From Paralithodes platypus (taxonomy: Eukaryota > Arthropoda > Malacostraca > Decapoda > Lithodidae), in the NCBI GenBank assembly GCA_032716605.1, contig CM064519.1, positions 22,459,688 through 22,523,687 of the forward strand: a DNA stretch of 64,000 bases, read 5' to 3'. Below the pieces are notes generated by a model that saw only the letters and a list, made by a program, of their open reading frames with translations, did no database searches and was not told the origin of the DNA. The translations under genes were made by a program, and so were the position numbers. Of the stretch, positions 47,771 through 58,648 are shown one piece after another. Position 1 is the first letter of the stretch. Each line of letters starts with the position of its first letter.

Positions 47771-49401
47771 CTTTCCGTGCTCATTTTCATGCATAAACAA
47801 GACCCAGAGCGTAAAACAAGTATCTATCCCTGAAAAGGCGTAAACAGAGCTTTCCAATGACACCCGAACCATCCTTGTACGACCACTGGTTCTCTTACAA
47901 CGATCGTGCAACACGAGTGCAAAAACCCTAAAATAAGGTCATTTCCGTACAGAATTCCCTGTGTAGCGAGTGAGAAAGGGGGGAGAAGGGGGGAATACAG
48001 TTCAGTAGGTCCACGGTGGTTGTGGGGAGCTGTCATAAGGTTACTACGCTCGTCCCACTGCTCAGCTCTCTCTCTCAGCAACATTACGTGCTGAAAATGG
48101 CACTCGACAGCTGTCGTGCACCGCCACATAGTCCAAATTTATTTCACTCGACATATGTTGCGCGCCGCCAGTTAAGGGTTAAGACCTTTCGGCCCATTTC
48201 TGGCAATTTTAAGACATTTTGTGACATTAAGGTGTTGATTTTTCCAGGCGAGCAATAGCGAGCCGGTAATTTAGGGGGAACAGGCCTTCAACTAGGACAT
48301 TTTTCTACCAAAAGATGTACAAATTTATCTCGAAGGGGGGTCAAGGGGGTATTTTTTAAAGCTTGATGGAGATCTAGGGTGCAAACTAGAAACCTTCCCT
48401 TAAGGTTCGCTGACATTAGTATTCAGGAAACAGCGGACACTGATTGCTGAACTGCCAATTAAGTCCATATTGTGTCTACTTTTTCATGGACACTCTCATC
48501 AGTGGTTTACAGTGAGGGTTGATTGATTGTACAGTGATGGTTGGTTAATTGTACAGTGATGGTTGATTGATTGTACAGTGATGGTTGGTTAATTGTGCAG
48601 TGATGGTTGGTTAATTGTACAGTAATGGTTGGTTAATTGTACAGTGATGGTTGGTTAATTGTACAGTGATGGTTGGTTAATTGTACAGTGATGGTTGGTT
48701 AATTGTACAGTGATGGTTGGTTAATTGTACAGTGATGGTTGGTTAATTGTACAGTGATGGTTGGTTAATTGTACAGTCATAGTTGGTTAATTGTACAGTG
48801 ATGGTTGGTTAATTGTACAGTAATGGTTGGATAGTTGGATAATTGTACAGTCATAGTTGGTTAATTGTACAGTGATGGTTGGTTGATTGTACAATAATGG
48901 TTGGTTAACCCTTTCAGGTCTGGGGGTTGCCGTTTAGTATTCAGAAATAGAATTATCTTAATCTCATAATTACCTCTCCAAAATTAGTTTTCTACCGACA
49001 ACTCGCTCAATGAAAACTGCACAGGTTGAAGTAATTAAACTAAAGGTTTCTATACACCCTTGATGGCAGGGGCGGACTGGCCCGCCGGGAAAATTCCCGG
49101 TGGGCCCCCAGAGAATTTCCCAGTGGGCCCCTGTGATGACTTTGTTTTTAACATTACACCTAGGCTAATTAGCGGTAATTTTCAATTAGAGGTTCGCCTC
49201 GTTAATAGGCTACTGGTTATTTTCATCCCAAACCTTCAGAGAGAAAAACAAACAAAACAAAACAAAACAAAACAAAACAAAACAAAACAAAACAAAAAAC
49301 ACCCACCCACCCAATTACAATTACCTCAATATAGCTTTGCATATGGCTTCAGATTTGCTCCTAGAATTGCTCGTATTTCAGAAGAAAAAAAATGGGGGGG
49401 G
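47771..49401. repeat. Tandem triplication, copy 3 (ancestral edge)
   Basis: Contains a longer minisatellite (48505-48905) and an additional piece (48207-48480) related to the foldback at 3192-3480. Its right edge continues uninterrupted into the complete hAT-like MITE, which identifies this as the copy at the original right boundary. Confidence 0.85.
48505..48905. repeat. 22-bp minisatellite
   Basis: About 18 units of a 22-bp motif containing ggttggttaattgtac. It also occurs at 42908-43105, 47116-47305, 49613-49665 and, degenerate, 50428-50710. Each unit contains TTAA. Confidence 0.92.
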
Positions 49402-49609
49402 CTTACAGCCCCCCCCCGAACCCCCCAGCTGATTAGGCTCGCTTCACTCGCCACCCAGCCCTTCTAGGGCCCCTTTGAACCCTTTTGAGGGGGCCCTTTA
49501 ACCAGTTTTCCCTGTAGAAAATTTAGACCCAGTCCGCCACAGTTTGATGGTCACAAAGGTTTTAAAGTATCCCTGTAAGGACGCAATCGCGTCCTGGTGC
49601 ACGAAAGGG
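48909..49609. mobile_element. piggyBac-like MITE inserted in the minisatellite
   Basis: Flanked by TTAA at 48905-48908 and 49610-49613; ends ccctttcaggtc and cacgaaaggg. The interior (attacctctccaaaattagt, gaggttgaagtaa-type) is shared with 55525-55757 and 62714-62945. A hAT-like element is nested at 49067-49542. Left halves are also present in triplication copies 1 and 2. Confidence 0.75.
49067..49542. mobile_element. hAT-like MITE with 8-bp TSD
   Basis: Ends caggggcggactgg and ccagtccgccacag form inverted repeats. Flanks cttgatgg (49059-49066) and tttgatgg (49543-49550) make an 8-bp duplication with one mismatch, as expected for hAT. No transposase frame. It contains an (AAAAC)n stretch and GC-rich palindromes. 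Confidence 0.78.
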
Positions 49610-49665
49610 TTAATTGTACAGTGATGGTTGGTTAATTGTACAGTGATGGTTGGTTGATTGTAAAG

Positions 49666-50427
49666 TTATTTTGTTTTTGTCTATATTCCAACTACTCCCT
49701 CTCGGGCATAGGCTGAGAGCCTGCACACTCTACCGCTGAACACAGTGAGGCCCGTGAGGTCTTGTTCCAGTTTAGGGAGTGAGACATGTGAAGCACCTAT
49801 TCACAGCTTGAAGCAACTCCATCTCTGAAGCTGCTTCGCCTCTGCGCTTCACAGTCTCATCCCCCAGACTCGGACCCTCACTCTCTGTCTGAGTGAGGGT
49901 TGGTGTCCTCTACTTCCCATAGCCGGTTCTGACTGTACCTTTATCATCATTCTTATTTCTAACTTTTTTCGTGAGAGTGGTGAAGGCTGTGGGGCCATAA
50001 TGGTGTGCCCCATGGTTCTCTAGTGTCTTACTCTCACAGCCCACTGGCACAAGTCGGCCTTTCTCTCTCTGGCGTAGGGATGCGGAGATCCCACCACCTG
50101 CTACTTTGGTGGTGCAATCAGATGCTGGAGCAGTGGACCACTGGTTCCCTATCTTCAGAAAATTCCTGTGCTTGGTATGCTTCCAGCCAGGGTCCCACTG
50201 GGGTAAATAAATGAGCAAAACAGTGGTGGAACTGCCATCCGGGTGAAGGACTGCTCTGGGTCTGCTCCTTCAGTGTTGATGGTCATAATCGACTTAGTGG
50301 AAATGGCACTGTGAAGTGTGTCAGTTGGGGCATGTCTGGGAGCCTGAAGGCAGTTTCTGCCATGACCATCCCATTTGGGGAGCTTCCTCTGGAAGCGTGG
50401 CATCAGATTTGATGATGATGATGCTTG
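49666..50427 (+). mobile_element. Retroposon of unknown family with (GAT)n tail
   Basis: Interrupts the minisatellite array and ends at 50413-50425 in gatgatgatgatg. No convincing protein; frames have no recognised domain. Called a retroposon only from the tail and the position. Confidence 0.45.
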
Positions 50428-50710
50428 GTTAATTATAAAGTGATGGTTGGTTGATTGTAGTGATGGTTGGTTGATTGTACAGTGATGGTTGATTGTAGAG
50501 TGATTGTTGATTGTAGCATTGGCTGGTTGAATGTAGTGTTAACTGGTTGATGGTTGAATGTAGTATTGGCTGGTTGATTGTGAAATGATAGTTAGTTGAT
50601 TGTAGCATTGGCTGGTTGATTGCAGTGATGGTTGATTGTAGTGTTGGCTGGTTGGTTGTACAATAATGGATGGTTGATTGTAGTGATGGTTGGTTGTACA
50701 GTGATGGTAT
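50428..50710. repeat. Degenerate minisatellite, right end of the array
   Basis: Variable units built on ggttggttgattgta and tggctggttgaatgta; a decayed version of the 22-bp repeat. Confidence 0.8.
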
Positions 50711-50958
50711 ATAGGCTATAGATGATGTCAGACAGACAGTGTTCGCTGTTTTGTGGACACAAAAAACTAATGTGGACTGGACTTTATACTTTTAATGCAG
50801 TACCGGTACAAGCGGTACAAGAAGAGTACAACTTTCCTTTCAAGAGCAAAGAAAGAGTGCTATTTTTATTAAAAGAAGTAACAGATCTATGAACTTTCAT
50901 CAGCTATATAAAATTTTACATGCTGTGTGCATAACTATTGAACAATTAATGGTCTTAC

Positions 50959-51108
50959 CTTTAACTTTCTTTTGACAGAGAGGCTCAATTTTGCGAGGTT
51001 CCATAGTGCTGTTTTGGTCCCCGACACCCAGGCAGCCGGAGCCATTGAAGCCCAGGGCATATACGTCATCATCCTTCGTCACTATCACCGCTTCGTTCCC
51101 AAGGTTCC
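50959..51108 (-). CDS. RCBTB1: RCBTB-like coding exon 2
   Basis: Acceptor tttag at 51109-51110, donor G|GTAAGA at 50958. The 150-nt exon enters after one base of codon 27 and leaves after one base of codon 77. It encodes residues 27-76, with the first blade VYALGFNGSGCLGVGD at residues 42-57 and the linker ending in QKKVK. The G-x-G-D-Q-N-S-T pattern matches the first RCC1 blade of RCBTB proteins. The exon lies about 210 bp left of an intact Tigger transposon (51322-54448), so intron 1 between exons 1 and 2 has absorbed a full DNA transposon close to this acceptor. Confidence 0.93.
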
Positions 51109-51690
51109 CTAAACAACAAAATGGAATTAATTTATTTTTATGAAAAATAAAAGCTGTAATTTTCTATTGTTAGAAACACTATTTTTCAATATCAGCCTCA
51201 ACAGTGCTCACATTAGATAACTATTCACGATCTTTAGATACAGTATAACATTTCATTTACAGCTAAATCCACAGAATCACCTTTCTTATTATTTAACAGT
51301 GACGCCTCCATCAATGACTTACAGTAAACCCTCGCTATCTCGGACTAATTTGGGGGAGACCCAGTCCGAGATGACCGAAAATCCGAGATGTCCGGGGTCC
51401 GACTTATGTCCGACTTAAGAGAGGATAAAATCCGACCTAACCAATGTCCGTCCGAGACAACAATGAAATCGGAGACTACGGAAAAAATCCGACCTCAAGA
51501 GAGACGTCAGAGTCAACCTAGAAAACGAAGACAACCCTATTCGAACCCTATAATCTGTAATAGAAAACACAGTACATGTATTTTAGTTTTACAATATGTA
51601 TTGTACAGTAGGCTATATTACACTTACCCCTTCATAGCTCTTGTCTGTAGTCTTGATGTCCTCCCTCCCCCCTCCCCAACACTGCATTAA

Positions 51691-52525
51691 TTACTGCAGC
51701 ATCCCCTTTTCACCCCCCACCTCCACCTCACTGTCCTTCTCCACCTCACTGTCCTTCTCCACCCCACTGTCCTTCTCCACCTCACTGTCCTTCTCCACCT
51801 CACTGTCCTTCTCCACCTCACTGTCGTTCTTCACCCCACTGTCCTTCTCCACCTCACTGTTCTTCTCCACCTCACTGTCCATGACCACCTCACTCCCCTT
51901 CTCCACCTCACTGTCCTTCTCCACCTCACTGTCCTTCTCCACCTCACTGTCCATGACCACCTCACTCCCCTTCTCACTGTCCTTCTTCACCTCACTGTTC
52001 TTCTCCACCTCAATGTCCATGACCACCTCACTCCCCTTCTCACTGTCCTTCTTCACCTCACTGTTCTTCTCCACCTCAATGTCCATCGCACTGTTCTTCT
52101 CCACCTCCCTGTTCTTCACACCCCCACTCTTAGGACCATATCCCTTGCCTGTCATGGAACCCTTACCTTTACCCTTACCCACACTGTCCTTCTCCACCTC
52201 ACAAACAATGTCAGGTTCAGGTATATCCATGGGCACAGGCGTGCTACTCATTAATTCATCCAAATCCATGTCTAAGTCTGAGAGTGGCACAGTGTCTACA
52301 GTGCTCCACGAGGTGCTAGCAACTGAGGAAACACTTGGGAGGGAGGTGGTGCTAGCAAGCAACACACCACTGGTAGCAGACGAAGTACGAGGTCTGGGAG
52401 GAGCAGAGGATACAAAAAAGGAGCTGATTTTCTGTTGTTTTTTCCGATCAAGGTGTGCCCTCTGAATATGGAATCGACCATTACGGAGTGGTTCGTATAG
52501 GGACTGCAACTTTGAGTCAGATACT
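51691..52525 (-). pseudogene. Frameshifted transposase tail with EVEKDS repeats
   Basis: Overlaps the end of the transposase frame. It starts with QSLYEPLRNGRFHIQRAHLD and RKKQQKISSFF, the type of C-terminus seen in Tigger proteins, then becomes a long run of six-residue units (SEVEKD, SEVEKN, SEVVMD) encoded by an 18-bp minisatellite at about 51715-52110. The plus-strand frame over the same DNA (Ser/Thr/Phe repeats) is only its shadow. Confidence 0.75.
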
Positions 52526-54041
52526 GAAGAATGGTGTCAAAGGAGTCCAGGGCATGCGAGACTGATATCTTGGGCCCCCCCTCTGTCTCTTCGTCCGACT
52601 CATCCTGGGTCTCTTCCTGGGCTACCCCCAACACCTCGGCTGCAATTTGTTCGTCAGTCTTATGCTCGTGTCCAGGTAGGTCTCTGTCCTCTTGCAGCCA
52701 GTCGTCAACTTCTTCTTCGGGGAGGTCACCCTGGTTACCCTGGTTCAAGAGGTTCCTGAAGTCAGCTGCCCCAAACCCTTCAAAACCCGGATCTTGCACC
52801 TTCGGGATATTTAAGACCTTGGTCCAACCATTCCTCAGTGTGTTGAAAGACACTTCGCGCCACGCCTCTGCCCAATTGTAGATGCAGTCTTTCAGGGTAT
52901 ACTGCTTCAGTTTTTGTAGAGATTTCTTTCCGCGTGTATCCACATAACCTTCTTCGTCCATCCCATCTTCTATGATGACAAGGCATTGTTCCAGGAACTT
53001 CCTCTTGTATCGCCTTTTGCAAGCTTCAATTATTCCTTGGTCCATAGGCTGAATAACACTTGTGGTATTAGGAGGCAGGAACATTGTCTTAATTTTGCCG
53101 TTTGCACTCTCCAGTTTCGTGGTACAAGGGTGGGCAGGTGCGTTGTCGAGCAACAAAATGGCAACAGCTTCGTCATAGGGTACACCATACACTCGATTCT
53201 GGAACGAGCGAACGTCGGGTACAAATCTCTTGTGAAAGAAATCCTCGGTGATGACCTGGTTAAACCAAGCTTTCTTTGATCCATAATAGTCGACTGGGAG
53301 TTGCTTGGTAATGATGAGGTCCTTAATTACTCTCGGCTTCTGAGATTTGCCGACGATTGTAGGGGTCACACGGTGGCTTGCGTCGGCATTAGCGCAGCAA
53401 AGCACTGAAATGCGCTCCTTCACAGTTTTGTGGCCAGGTGTGGACGTGATTTCTCGGTGGGCCTGTGTGTTGGAGGGTAGAGAACGCCAATATAAGCCAG
53501 TCTCGTCACCGTTATAGAGCTGCCAATGTTGAAGGTGTTCCTCGGTTATAAGGGCGTGGAAGCGATCAGTGAAGGGTTCTATGGCCGAAGTATCGGCGCT
53601 TAAGATTTCACCACAAATACTCCTGTTTGAGAGGCCATGGCGGTTTCGGAACCTCCACAACCACCCCTCGCTAGCCTTGAAGTCTTGGTGATGAAGATGC
53701 TGGCCGAAACGTTCTGCTGCATGCTGGATCTCTATGCCTCTCACTGGTACGCCCTCAGCACGAAGTTGTTGGTACCACTTCAGCACTGTGTCGTCGATGT
53801 CTTGATAGGCTAGCTTAGCCTTGCGAAAGATCTTGGCGGTGGAAGGACCATGAAGCACAGCTACGCCATGATGTCGGACTTTCTCCTTGTCTCGGATGAA
53901 GTCGTAGATTGTTGATCTGCCTAAGCTATACTTCTCCTGAAGCTGCTTGGCTTTCATCCCACTGTCCAGATCCTTTAGCATCTGTAGCTTTGTTTCAAGT
54001 GATACAGAAGTCACCTGCTTAGGCTTATCCTTGGGAGGCAT
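52296..54041 (-). CDS. Tigger/pogo-type transposase, one frameshift near C-end
   Basis: 581 codons from ATG 54041. Residues 10-60 form a psq/CENP-B helix-turn-helix (ETKLQMLKDLDSGMKAKQL, YSLGRSTIYDFIRDKEKV). Residues 80-140 are the second DNA-binding bundle (GIEIQHAAERFGQ, SEGWLWRFRNRHGLS). The DDE/DDD core shows YNGDETGLYW (D179), ILLLDNAPAHP (D299) and FLPPNTTSVIQPMDQGIIEA (D334). All three acidic residues are present, so the catalytic domain looks intact. After about residue 510 the frame changes character. The expected continuation (SLYEPLRNGRFHIQ) is in another frame (see 51691-52509), pointing to an indel near 52515-52525. In function it would bind element ends and cut and paste at TA. 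Expression is unknown. Confidence 0.93.
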   Translation of the reverse strand: MPPKDKPKQVTSVSLETKLQMLKDLDSGMKAKQLQEKYSLGRSTIYDFIRDKEKVRHHGVAVLHGPSTAKIFRKAKLAYQDIDDTVLKWYQQLRAEGVPVRGIEIQHAAERFGQHLHHQDFKASEGWLWRFRNRHGLSNRSICGEILSADTSAIEPFTDRFHALITEEHLQHWQLYNGDETGLYWRSLPSNTQAHREITSTPGHKTVKERISVLCCANADASHRVTPTIVGKSQKPRVIKDLIITKQLPVDYYGSKKAWFNQVITEDFFHKRFVPDVRSFQNRVYGVPYDEAVAILLLDNAPAHPCTTKLESANGKIKTMFLPPNTTSVIQPMDQGIIEACKRRYKRKFLEQCLVIIEDGMDEEGYVDTRGKKSLQKLKQYTLKDCIYNWAEAWREVSFNTLRNGWTKVLNIPKVQDPGFEGFGAADFRNLLNQGNQGDLPEEEVDDWLQEDRDLPGHEHKTDEQIAAEVLGVAQEETQDESDEETEGGPKISVSHALDSFDTILQYLTQSCSPYTNHSVMVDSIFRGHTLIGKNNRKSAPFLYPLLLPDLVLRLLPVVCCLLAPPPSQVFPQLLAPRGAL

Positions 54042-54636
54042 GGTGAACTAAATAATGGCACGCGTCGATGTGTAACACAACAGAGCTTGGTGCGGACTGA
54101 CGCTCCCAGCATCCGAGCCGGGCGCTTGGGCCCCGGATGTAAGATGGCGTCGGACCTCCCTTCTGTTTCTCGGATATTCACCCTTATTGTCCGGTTACGT
54201 GAGGGGTCGTCCGACACGTCATCCTTTGTCGGACACCGCTACGACACATTTCGGAAATATTCGAGATATCAGAGGACGGTTATGACGGACATATTCCGAA
54301 TACTTATATAAAGTCCGACAATGTCAGAGACGGTCGGAACGATGCCGGAAATGTCCGAAATACGGAAGTGAATGTCCGAGAGGCCGATGCCAGTCCGAGT
54401 AGTGCGGGTTTCCGACTTGTAGAGGTCCGAGATAGCGAGGGTTTACTGTACTGTCAATACCATATTCATACTTGGCGCCTTGCCGCTTAGGGAAGCCCAT
54501 TTTAGGGACCATCCGTCCACCACAAGACTCCAAATACTAACATCATAGGTGGCATGACTTATTACCTATGGTACGATCCTCTCACACAGCACTTCTAGAC
54601 AAAGCTTTTCATCTCATTAACTCGCGTCAACTCACT

Positions 54637-55020
54637 GATGGGACTCGTTAGCCTTGGTCGGCAACCTATCTAGGGGAGATACCCTTATAAAAATCTGGGT
54701 GGATGGGACTCATTAGCCTTAGTCGGCAACCTGTCTAGGGGAGTAAACCTTATACAAATCTGTACTGCTTACCTAAGAGTGAAGCAGGTTAGTGGATGGC
54801 CCAACCGTACACCAGTGCACCACTGTATAGAAATAGTGCTAAAAAGATACGGTACCGTACATAGAAGGCCTCAGAGTCAGACGGACCATAAGTTGAGTGG
54901 TCAATCCTGTAAGCCTTCAGTAAAATGGCATGGGTTGTCCTCACAGGGTATGGGTCCGCTTGGGGGCATTTTGTGTATGGCCACCTTCATAAAGGGGAGT
55001 AAGGCGTCCGGCAATAGATA
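54637..55020 (+). mobile_element. SINE-like retroposon, GATA-tailed, copy 2
   Basis: Matches 12130-12474. The 5' head (gatgggactcgttagcctt) is present twice, 65 bp apart (54637 and 54702). Ends ggcaatagatagaa at 55010-55022. Confidence 0.7.
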
Positions 55021-55021
55021 G

Positions 55022-55440
55022 AACTCGCTGATTCTTTGCAATCTCTCTCTTCGCCGCAATGTTGCATATCTCTTGCTATTCTACCGCTACTACAATAATC
55101 AGTGTTCCTCAGAGCTCTCTCAGTGTATACCACCTCTACGTAGAGCACGTAGCACACGATTTGCAACACAATCCCAATCCTACTCTGTGCAACTCTCTAA
55201 CCCAAGAGTGAAACGATATTCACATTCATTCTTCTATTTAACAGCTGAGCTCTGGAACTCTCTCCCTGAAGCCATCATTCCCTCATCCTATGACTTAAAT
55301 TGCTTCAAACTCTGTCTGTCCAGGTATTTTGGCTCGTACTTTCCTTAATTTTGGCCCTGTCACTCTTTCAACTCTGGGGGAGGCACTAGTCACAGGCAGT
55401 TTTGCCTTTTGTCCCCCTCATCCACATAGAAAAAACAAAT
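55022..55440 (+). mobile_element. LINE 3' end (LWNSLP family), best copy
   Basis: The plus-strand frame 55073-55348 has QLSNPRVKRYSHSFFYLTAE, LWNSLPEAIIPS and DLNCFKLCLSRYFGS, then a 3'UTR ending in an A-rich tail. Related copies are at 10985-11220 and 61560-61880. Family not further assigned. Confidence 0.75.
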
Positions 55441-55524
55441 TGAATTGGATGCCACTATGAAAAGAATATGAATAAAAATATACTGTTATCAGAATAATAT
55501 GGACAATATAAAGATGATGTAATT

Positions 55525-55757
55525 AACCCTTTCACGCTCATATGACGCAGAGGTTGCCAGATTACCAATGAGAAATAGAGTTCTCTCACTCTTACAATTA
55601 CCTCGCCAAAATTAGTTTTCTGCCCACAGCTAACTCAAAGACAACTGCAGAGGTTGAAGTAACTAAAGTAAAGGTTTCTAAATACCCCTGATGGTAACAA
55701 AGGCTTTAAAGTATTCCCAATAGGCTCAAAATCGCGTCATATGTCGGAGAGGGTTAA
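55525..55757. mobile_element. piggyBac-like MITE with TTAA ends
   Basis: Ends TTAA-ccctttcacgctcatatg and catatgtcggagaggg-TTAA; about 230 bp. Same family as 62714-62945 (inverted) and 48909-49609. Confidence 0.78.
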
Positions 55758-55979
55758 ATTCATACATCAATTTTATCGTGGCCTACAGGTTTCTTATACC
55801 ATGTATTTCATTCCTATATGTGTCTAAATGCCTTACTGATCCTGAAAAAAACAAAATATCCTCTACAGTATATCGCCTACCTCACAAGAGGCGGGTGGCT
55901 TTGTTTACATCCGCCGCGAAGAACAAGCGTTGGGGAAAATTTTTGTTTTTTGCCCCCTACTGTTTAAATACCCGGTATA

Positions 55980-56060
55980 TGACGATTTCAATAAATCCTG
56001 GGGGGGGGGGGGCGCTTCCCCCCCCCCCCAACATATTTTGTATCCCACGGCAAAAGGTTA
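55980..56060. repeat. G-run / C-run hairpin
   Basis: Twelve G, then cgctt, then a similar C-run: a long perfect stem near 55999-56030, followed by tatcccacggcaaaagg. Confidence 0.8.
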
Positions 56061-56329
56061 TGGCCAAATAGTTATTTTTCACGAGTGAAGGGGCGTGTTT
56101 TTAGATTGTTGTTTAATGGGTAAATATGCATTTCTGCCTATTATCACACATCAAAACACCCTTACACAACTCTAAACTAGATAAAAACAATCAAAACTAT
56201 TTTTTAGCAATTTAATTACATCATCTTTATAATGACCAATAATATTAAGCTTCTGTATTGTGCTTTCCATTCTTCGCATATTCCAAGCCATGCTGCCGGA
56301 TTCACTGGAATATGTCTATCTGAAGATTG

Positions 56330-57160
56330 CGGAGTAAATACCGTAGACTTCATCAACTTTCTTTTCGGCAACTGTCAATCTTTTATTATTTTAATAGTCT
56401 ACCAAACCAGCGGGGGTGTGGGGGCGGCAGCCCCCACCCATAATACTAGGATAGGTTAGGTAGGTTGTTAGGTTAGGCTAATGTTACCCCTTATTTTTTT
56501 CTTTTACCCCGTAATTTCCCTGATCTTCATAGCCCTCCCCACAAGTGGGGGACGTGTTTTTAGATTGTTAGATAATGGGTAAATACTCATTTCTGCCAGT
56601 CCTTAGTATAAAACAACACTGTATAATTAAGAAAACTGAAAAAAATATATATATAAATCGCTGTGAAACCAAAACTAGAATAATATTTTACCAACATCTT
56701 CAATGACAATTAGGCTATATAGGTCTAAACTCCTTTACATTACAATGATTACGTTCCCAACTGTCCGACAGTAGATATAACGGTAAAATTCTAGATCCGG
56801 TTTCACAGTGAATTTAGAGTTTTGTGTTTTTGTTTTCCTCAGTTTTCTTTAATATACAGTGTTGTTTTATACTAAGGACTGGCGGAAATGAGTATTTACC
56901 CATTATCCAACAATCTAAAAACACGGCCCCCACTAGTGAGAAGGGCTATGAAGATCAGGAATATTGCGGGGTAAAAGACGAAAATAAGGGGTAATATTAG
57001 CCTAACCTAACAACCTTACCTAACCTATCCTAGTATTATAGGTGGGGGCTGCCGCCCCAACACCCCCGCTGGTTTGGTAATAAAATAATAAAAGATTGAC
57101 GGTCGCCGAAAACAAAGTTGATGAACTCTACGGTATTTACTCCACAATCTTCAGCTTTGG
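56330..57160. repeat. Large inverted repeat with hairpins and TTAGG-like tracts
   Basis: The arm about 56330-56690 is the reverse complement of about 56790-57160, around a spacer of some 100 bp. Each arm carries, from outside in, aagattgcggagtaaatacc-type, a GC hairpin (gggggcggcagccccc or variant), ataggttaggtaggttgtta-type, gatcttcatagccc and gtgtttttagattgtt. Divergence of the arms is moderate. No coding frame. Confidence 0.85.
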
Positions 57161-57514
57161 CTGTGGACAACAGGAGGTAAATATTAACTTTTTCACAGTA
57201 CAGTAATTATAATTCCATTTGCGCCACTACTGACCGATATAGGAATGAAGTATGGTATATGACAAATTGGACAAACTGGATTTTAGGTCACGTATGGGAT
57301 ATAATGTTCTAAATGTATAGGCTACTATAGCTTTGTCAAAGAGTATTAGTCACCACAATTTATGTCTTTACCGCTGCATATTAAATTATTTTTCCTTAGA
57401 CTTTGTGGGTTAAATAAGGGTGATGGCAGCCATCTTGGATCAGCTGAGAACTAATATTTTTCATTTTTTTACCGTAGTTTTAGTATATCGTCATATTCTA
57501 TATCAATACTAACC

Positions 57515-57580
57515 CTGCGGGGGTCTGGGGGCGGCAGCCCCCAGGTTATGTTATGTTGTTAGGTTAGGGTAATGACAAAA
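57515..57580. repeat. GC hairpin plus TTAGG-like module
   Basis: gcgggggtctgggggcggca followed by gcccccag, then gttatgttgttaggttaggg. Same module as at 56410, 57045 (inverted), 59200 and 59450. Confidence 0.8.
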
Positions 57581-57659
57581 TATGGTTTTAGGGGGTATGT
57601 TTTAATATTGCAAAATAATGGTTAAATATGAATTTCCAGAAGGAAAAACAGATAATTAT

Positions 57660-57772
57660 CGCGAATAGACTCGCAGCGTTATTATACATAATTTATTAGG
57701 GAAAGTGAAGCTCTATGGAATCCTTATAATATACTCACATAGATTCCATTGTGGTAGAATAGTTTTGATAAG
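57660..57772. repeat. Inverted-repeat arm (partner 60195-60293)
   Basis: About 100 bp (gactcgcagcgttattatac, agctctatggaatccttata, acatagattccattgtgg) recur as the reverse complement at 60195-60293, 2.5 kb away. Confidence 0.85.
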
Positions 57773-58025
57773 TTTTGTAACTCTATTTTATCGATATAAA
57801 TAGTCCCGCGCGTAAACAAACTCAGTCCCGCAATCTTGAGAGCTCTGCTACGGACGTGTTCATGTTTACAAAAAGTGTTCGAAATGGAGTACTGTACACT
57901 CGCTACGGTAAAGTGTTATGTTCTACAAAAATGTTACTGTATGACTAATATATGAACCCACAGTAGCTGGCATGCAACTTGCAAGGGCTAGTGTTGTATC
58001 CCACGTACTGGGTCTAGGTAGTGCG

Positions 58026-58072
58026 GGTTAGGTTAGGTTAGGTTAGGTTAGGTTAGGTTAGGTTGTTTGGTT
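58026..58072. repeat. Interstitial (TTAGG)n array 1
   Basis: About eight perfect ggtta units at 58026-58066, then gtttggttaggtt. TTAGG is the arthropod telomere repeat. Confidence 0.9.
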
Positions 58073-58648
58073 AGGTTAATATACTAGGTCTCGGAAACAA
58101 GATTCGTAGTTGCGGTAGTATTAACATCAAAACTATAGTTAACTATCAAAACTATTCTTAGTATAACTCCATTTATTGGTCACCAATTATTTTGACATAT
58201 TTGAAGACAGATATGGAATCTATATGCTCTAAGCATCATATTAAAATTAGTTTCAACCCTCGGCAAAACCTATTAAAAAAAACGGTAACAACATGTCTAC
58301 CTACCGTAAAACGGTTGTCAATACTCTCTTATAGACGGCGCGGCTTTCAGCGACGCCATTTTTTCGTGAACTGGAGAGCTCTACCCTTCAACTTTTGTAA
58401 TACTATCACGCCATCTGCCAATCCTCATTGGAAATACTGAGTTTCATTTCCTAACTCCTGCGCAATACGTCACGAAACACTTCTGGATTCTTATTGGGGT
58501 TTTTTTTCTGACCACGTCATTAAACTCATAGATTCCGTCACGCATACAACCAGCAACCTATCAGGTGAGTTTATTGACCTTGATTACGTCATTGCACTGA
58601 ACCAATCACAGATACACACCTTCATTTAAGTCTCTCCTCACTTTAGTC

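Larger units (their letters stand above)
51322..54448 (-). mobile_element. Nearly intact Tigger transposon
   Basis: Terminal inverted repeats of about 24 bp (cagtaaaccctcgctatctc at 51322; its complement ending ggtttactg at 54448), flanked by TA on both sides (51320-51321 and 54449-54450). Total 3127 bp. Many tccga words flank the ends as subterminal repeats. It carries a 581-codon transposase and a second, overlapping repeat-rich frame. Lies in intron 1, 210 bp upstream of exon 2. Confidence 0.93.

Noticed and set aside
48505..48905. CRISPR-like regular repeats
   Set aside because: Units are directly adjacent with no unique spacers, in a eukaryotic intron; it is a minisatellite.
51641..52465. 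Plus-strand 274-codon frame rich in Ser, Thr and Phe
   Set aside because: Mirror frame of the 18-bp minisatellite in the Tigger transposase tail.
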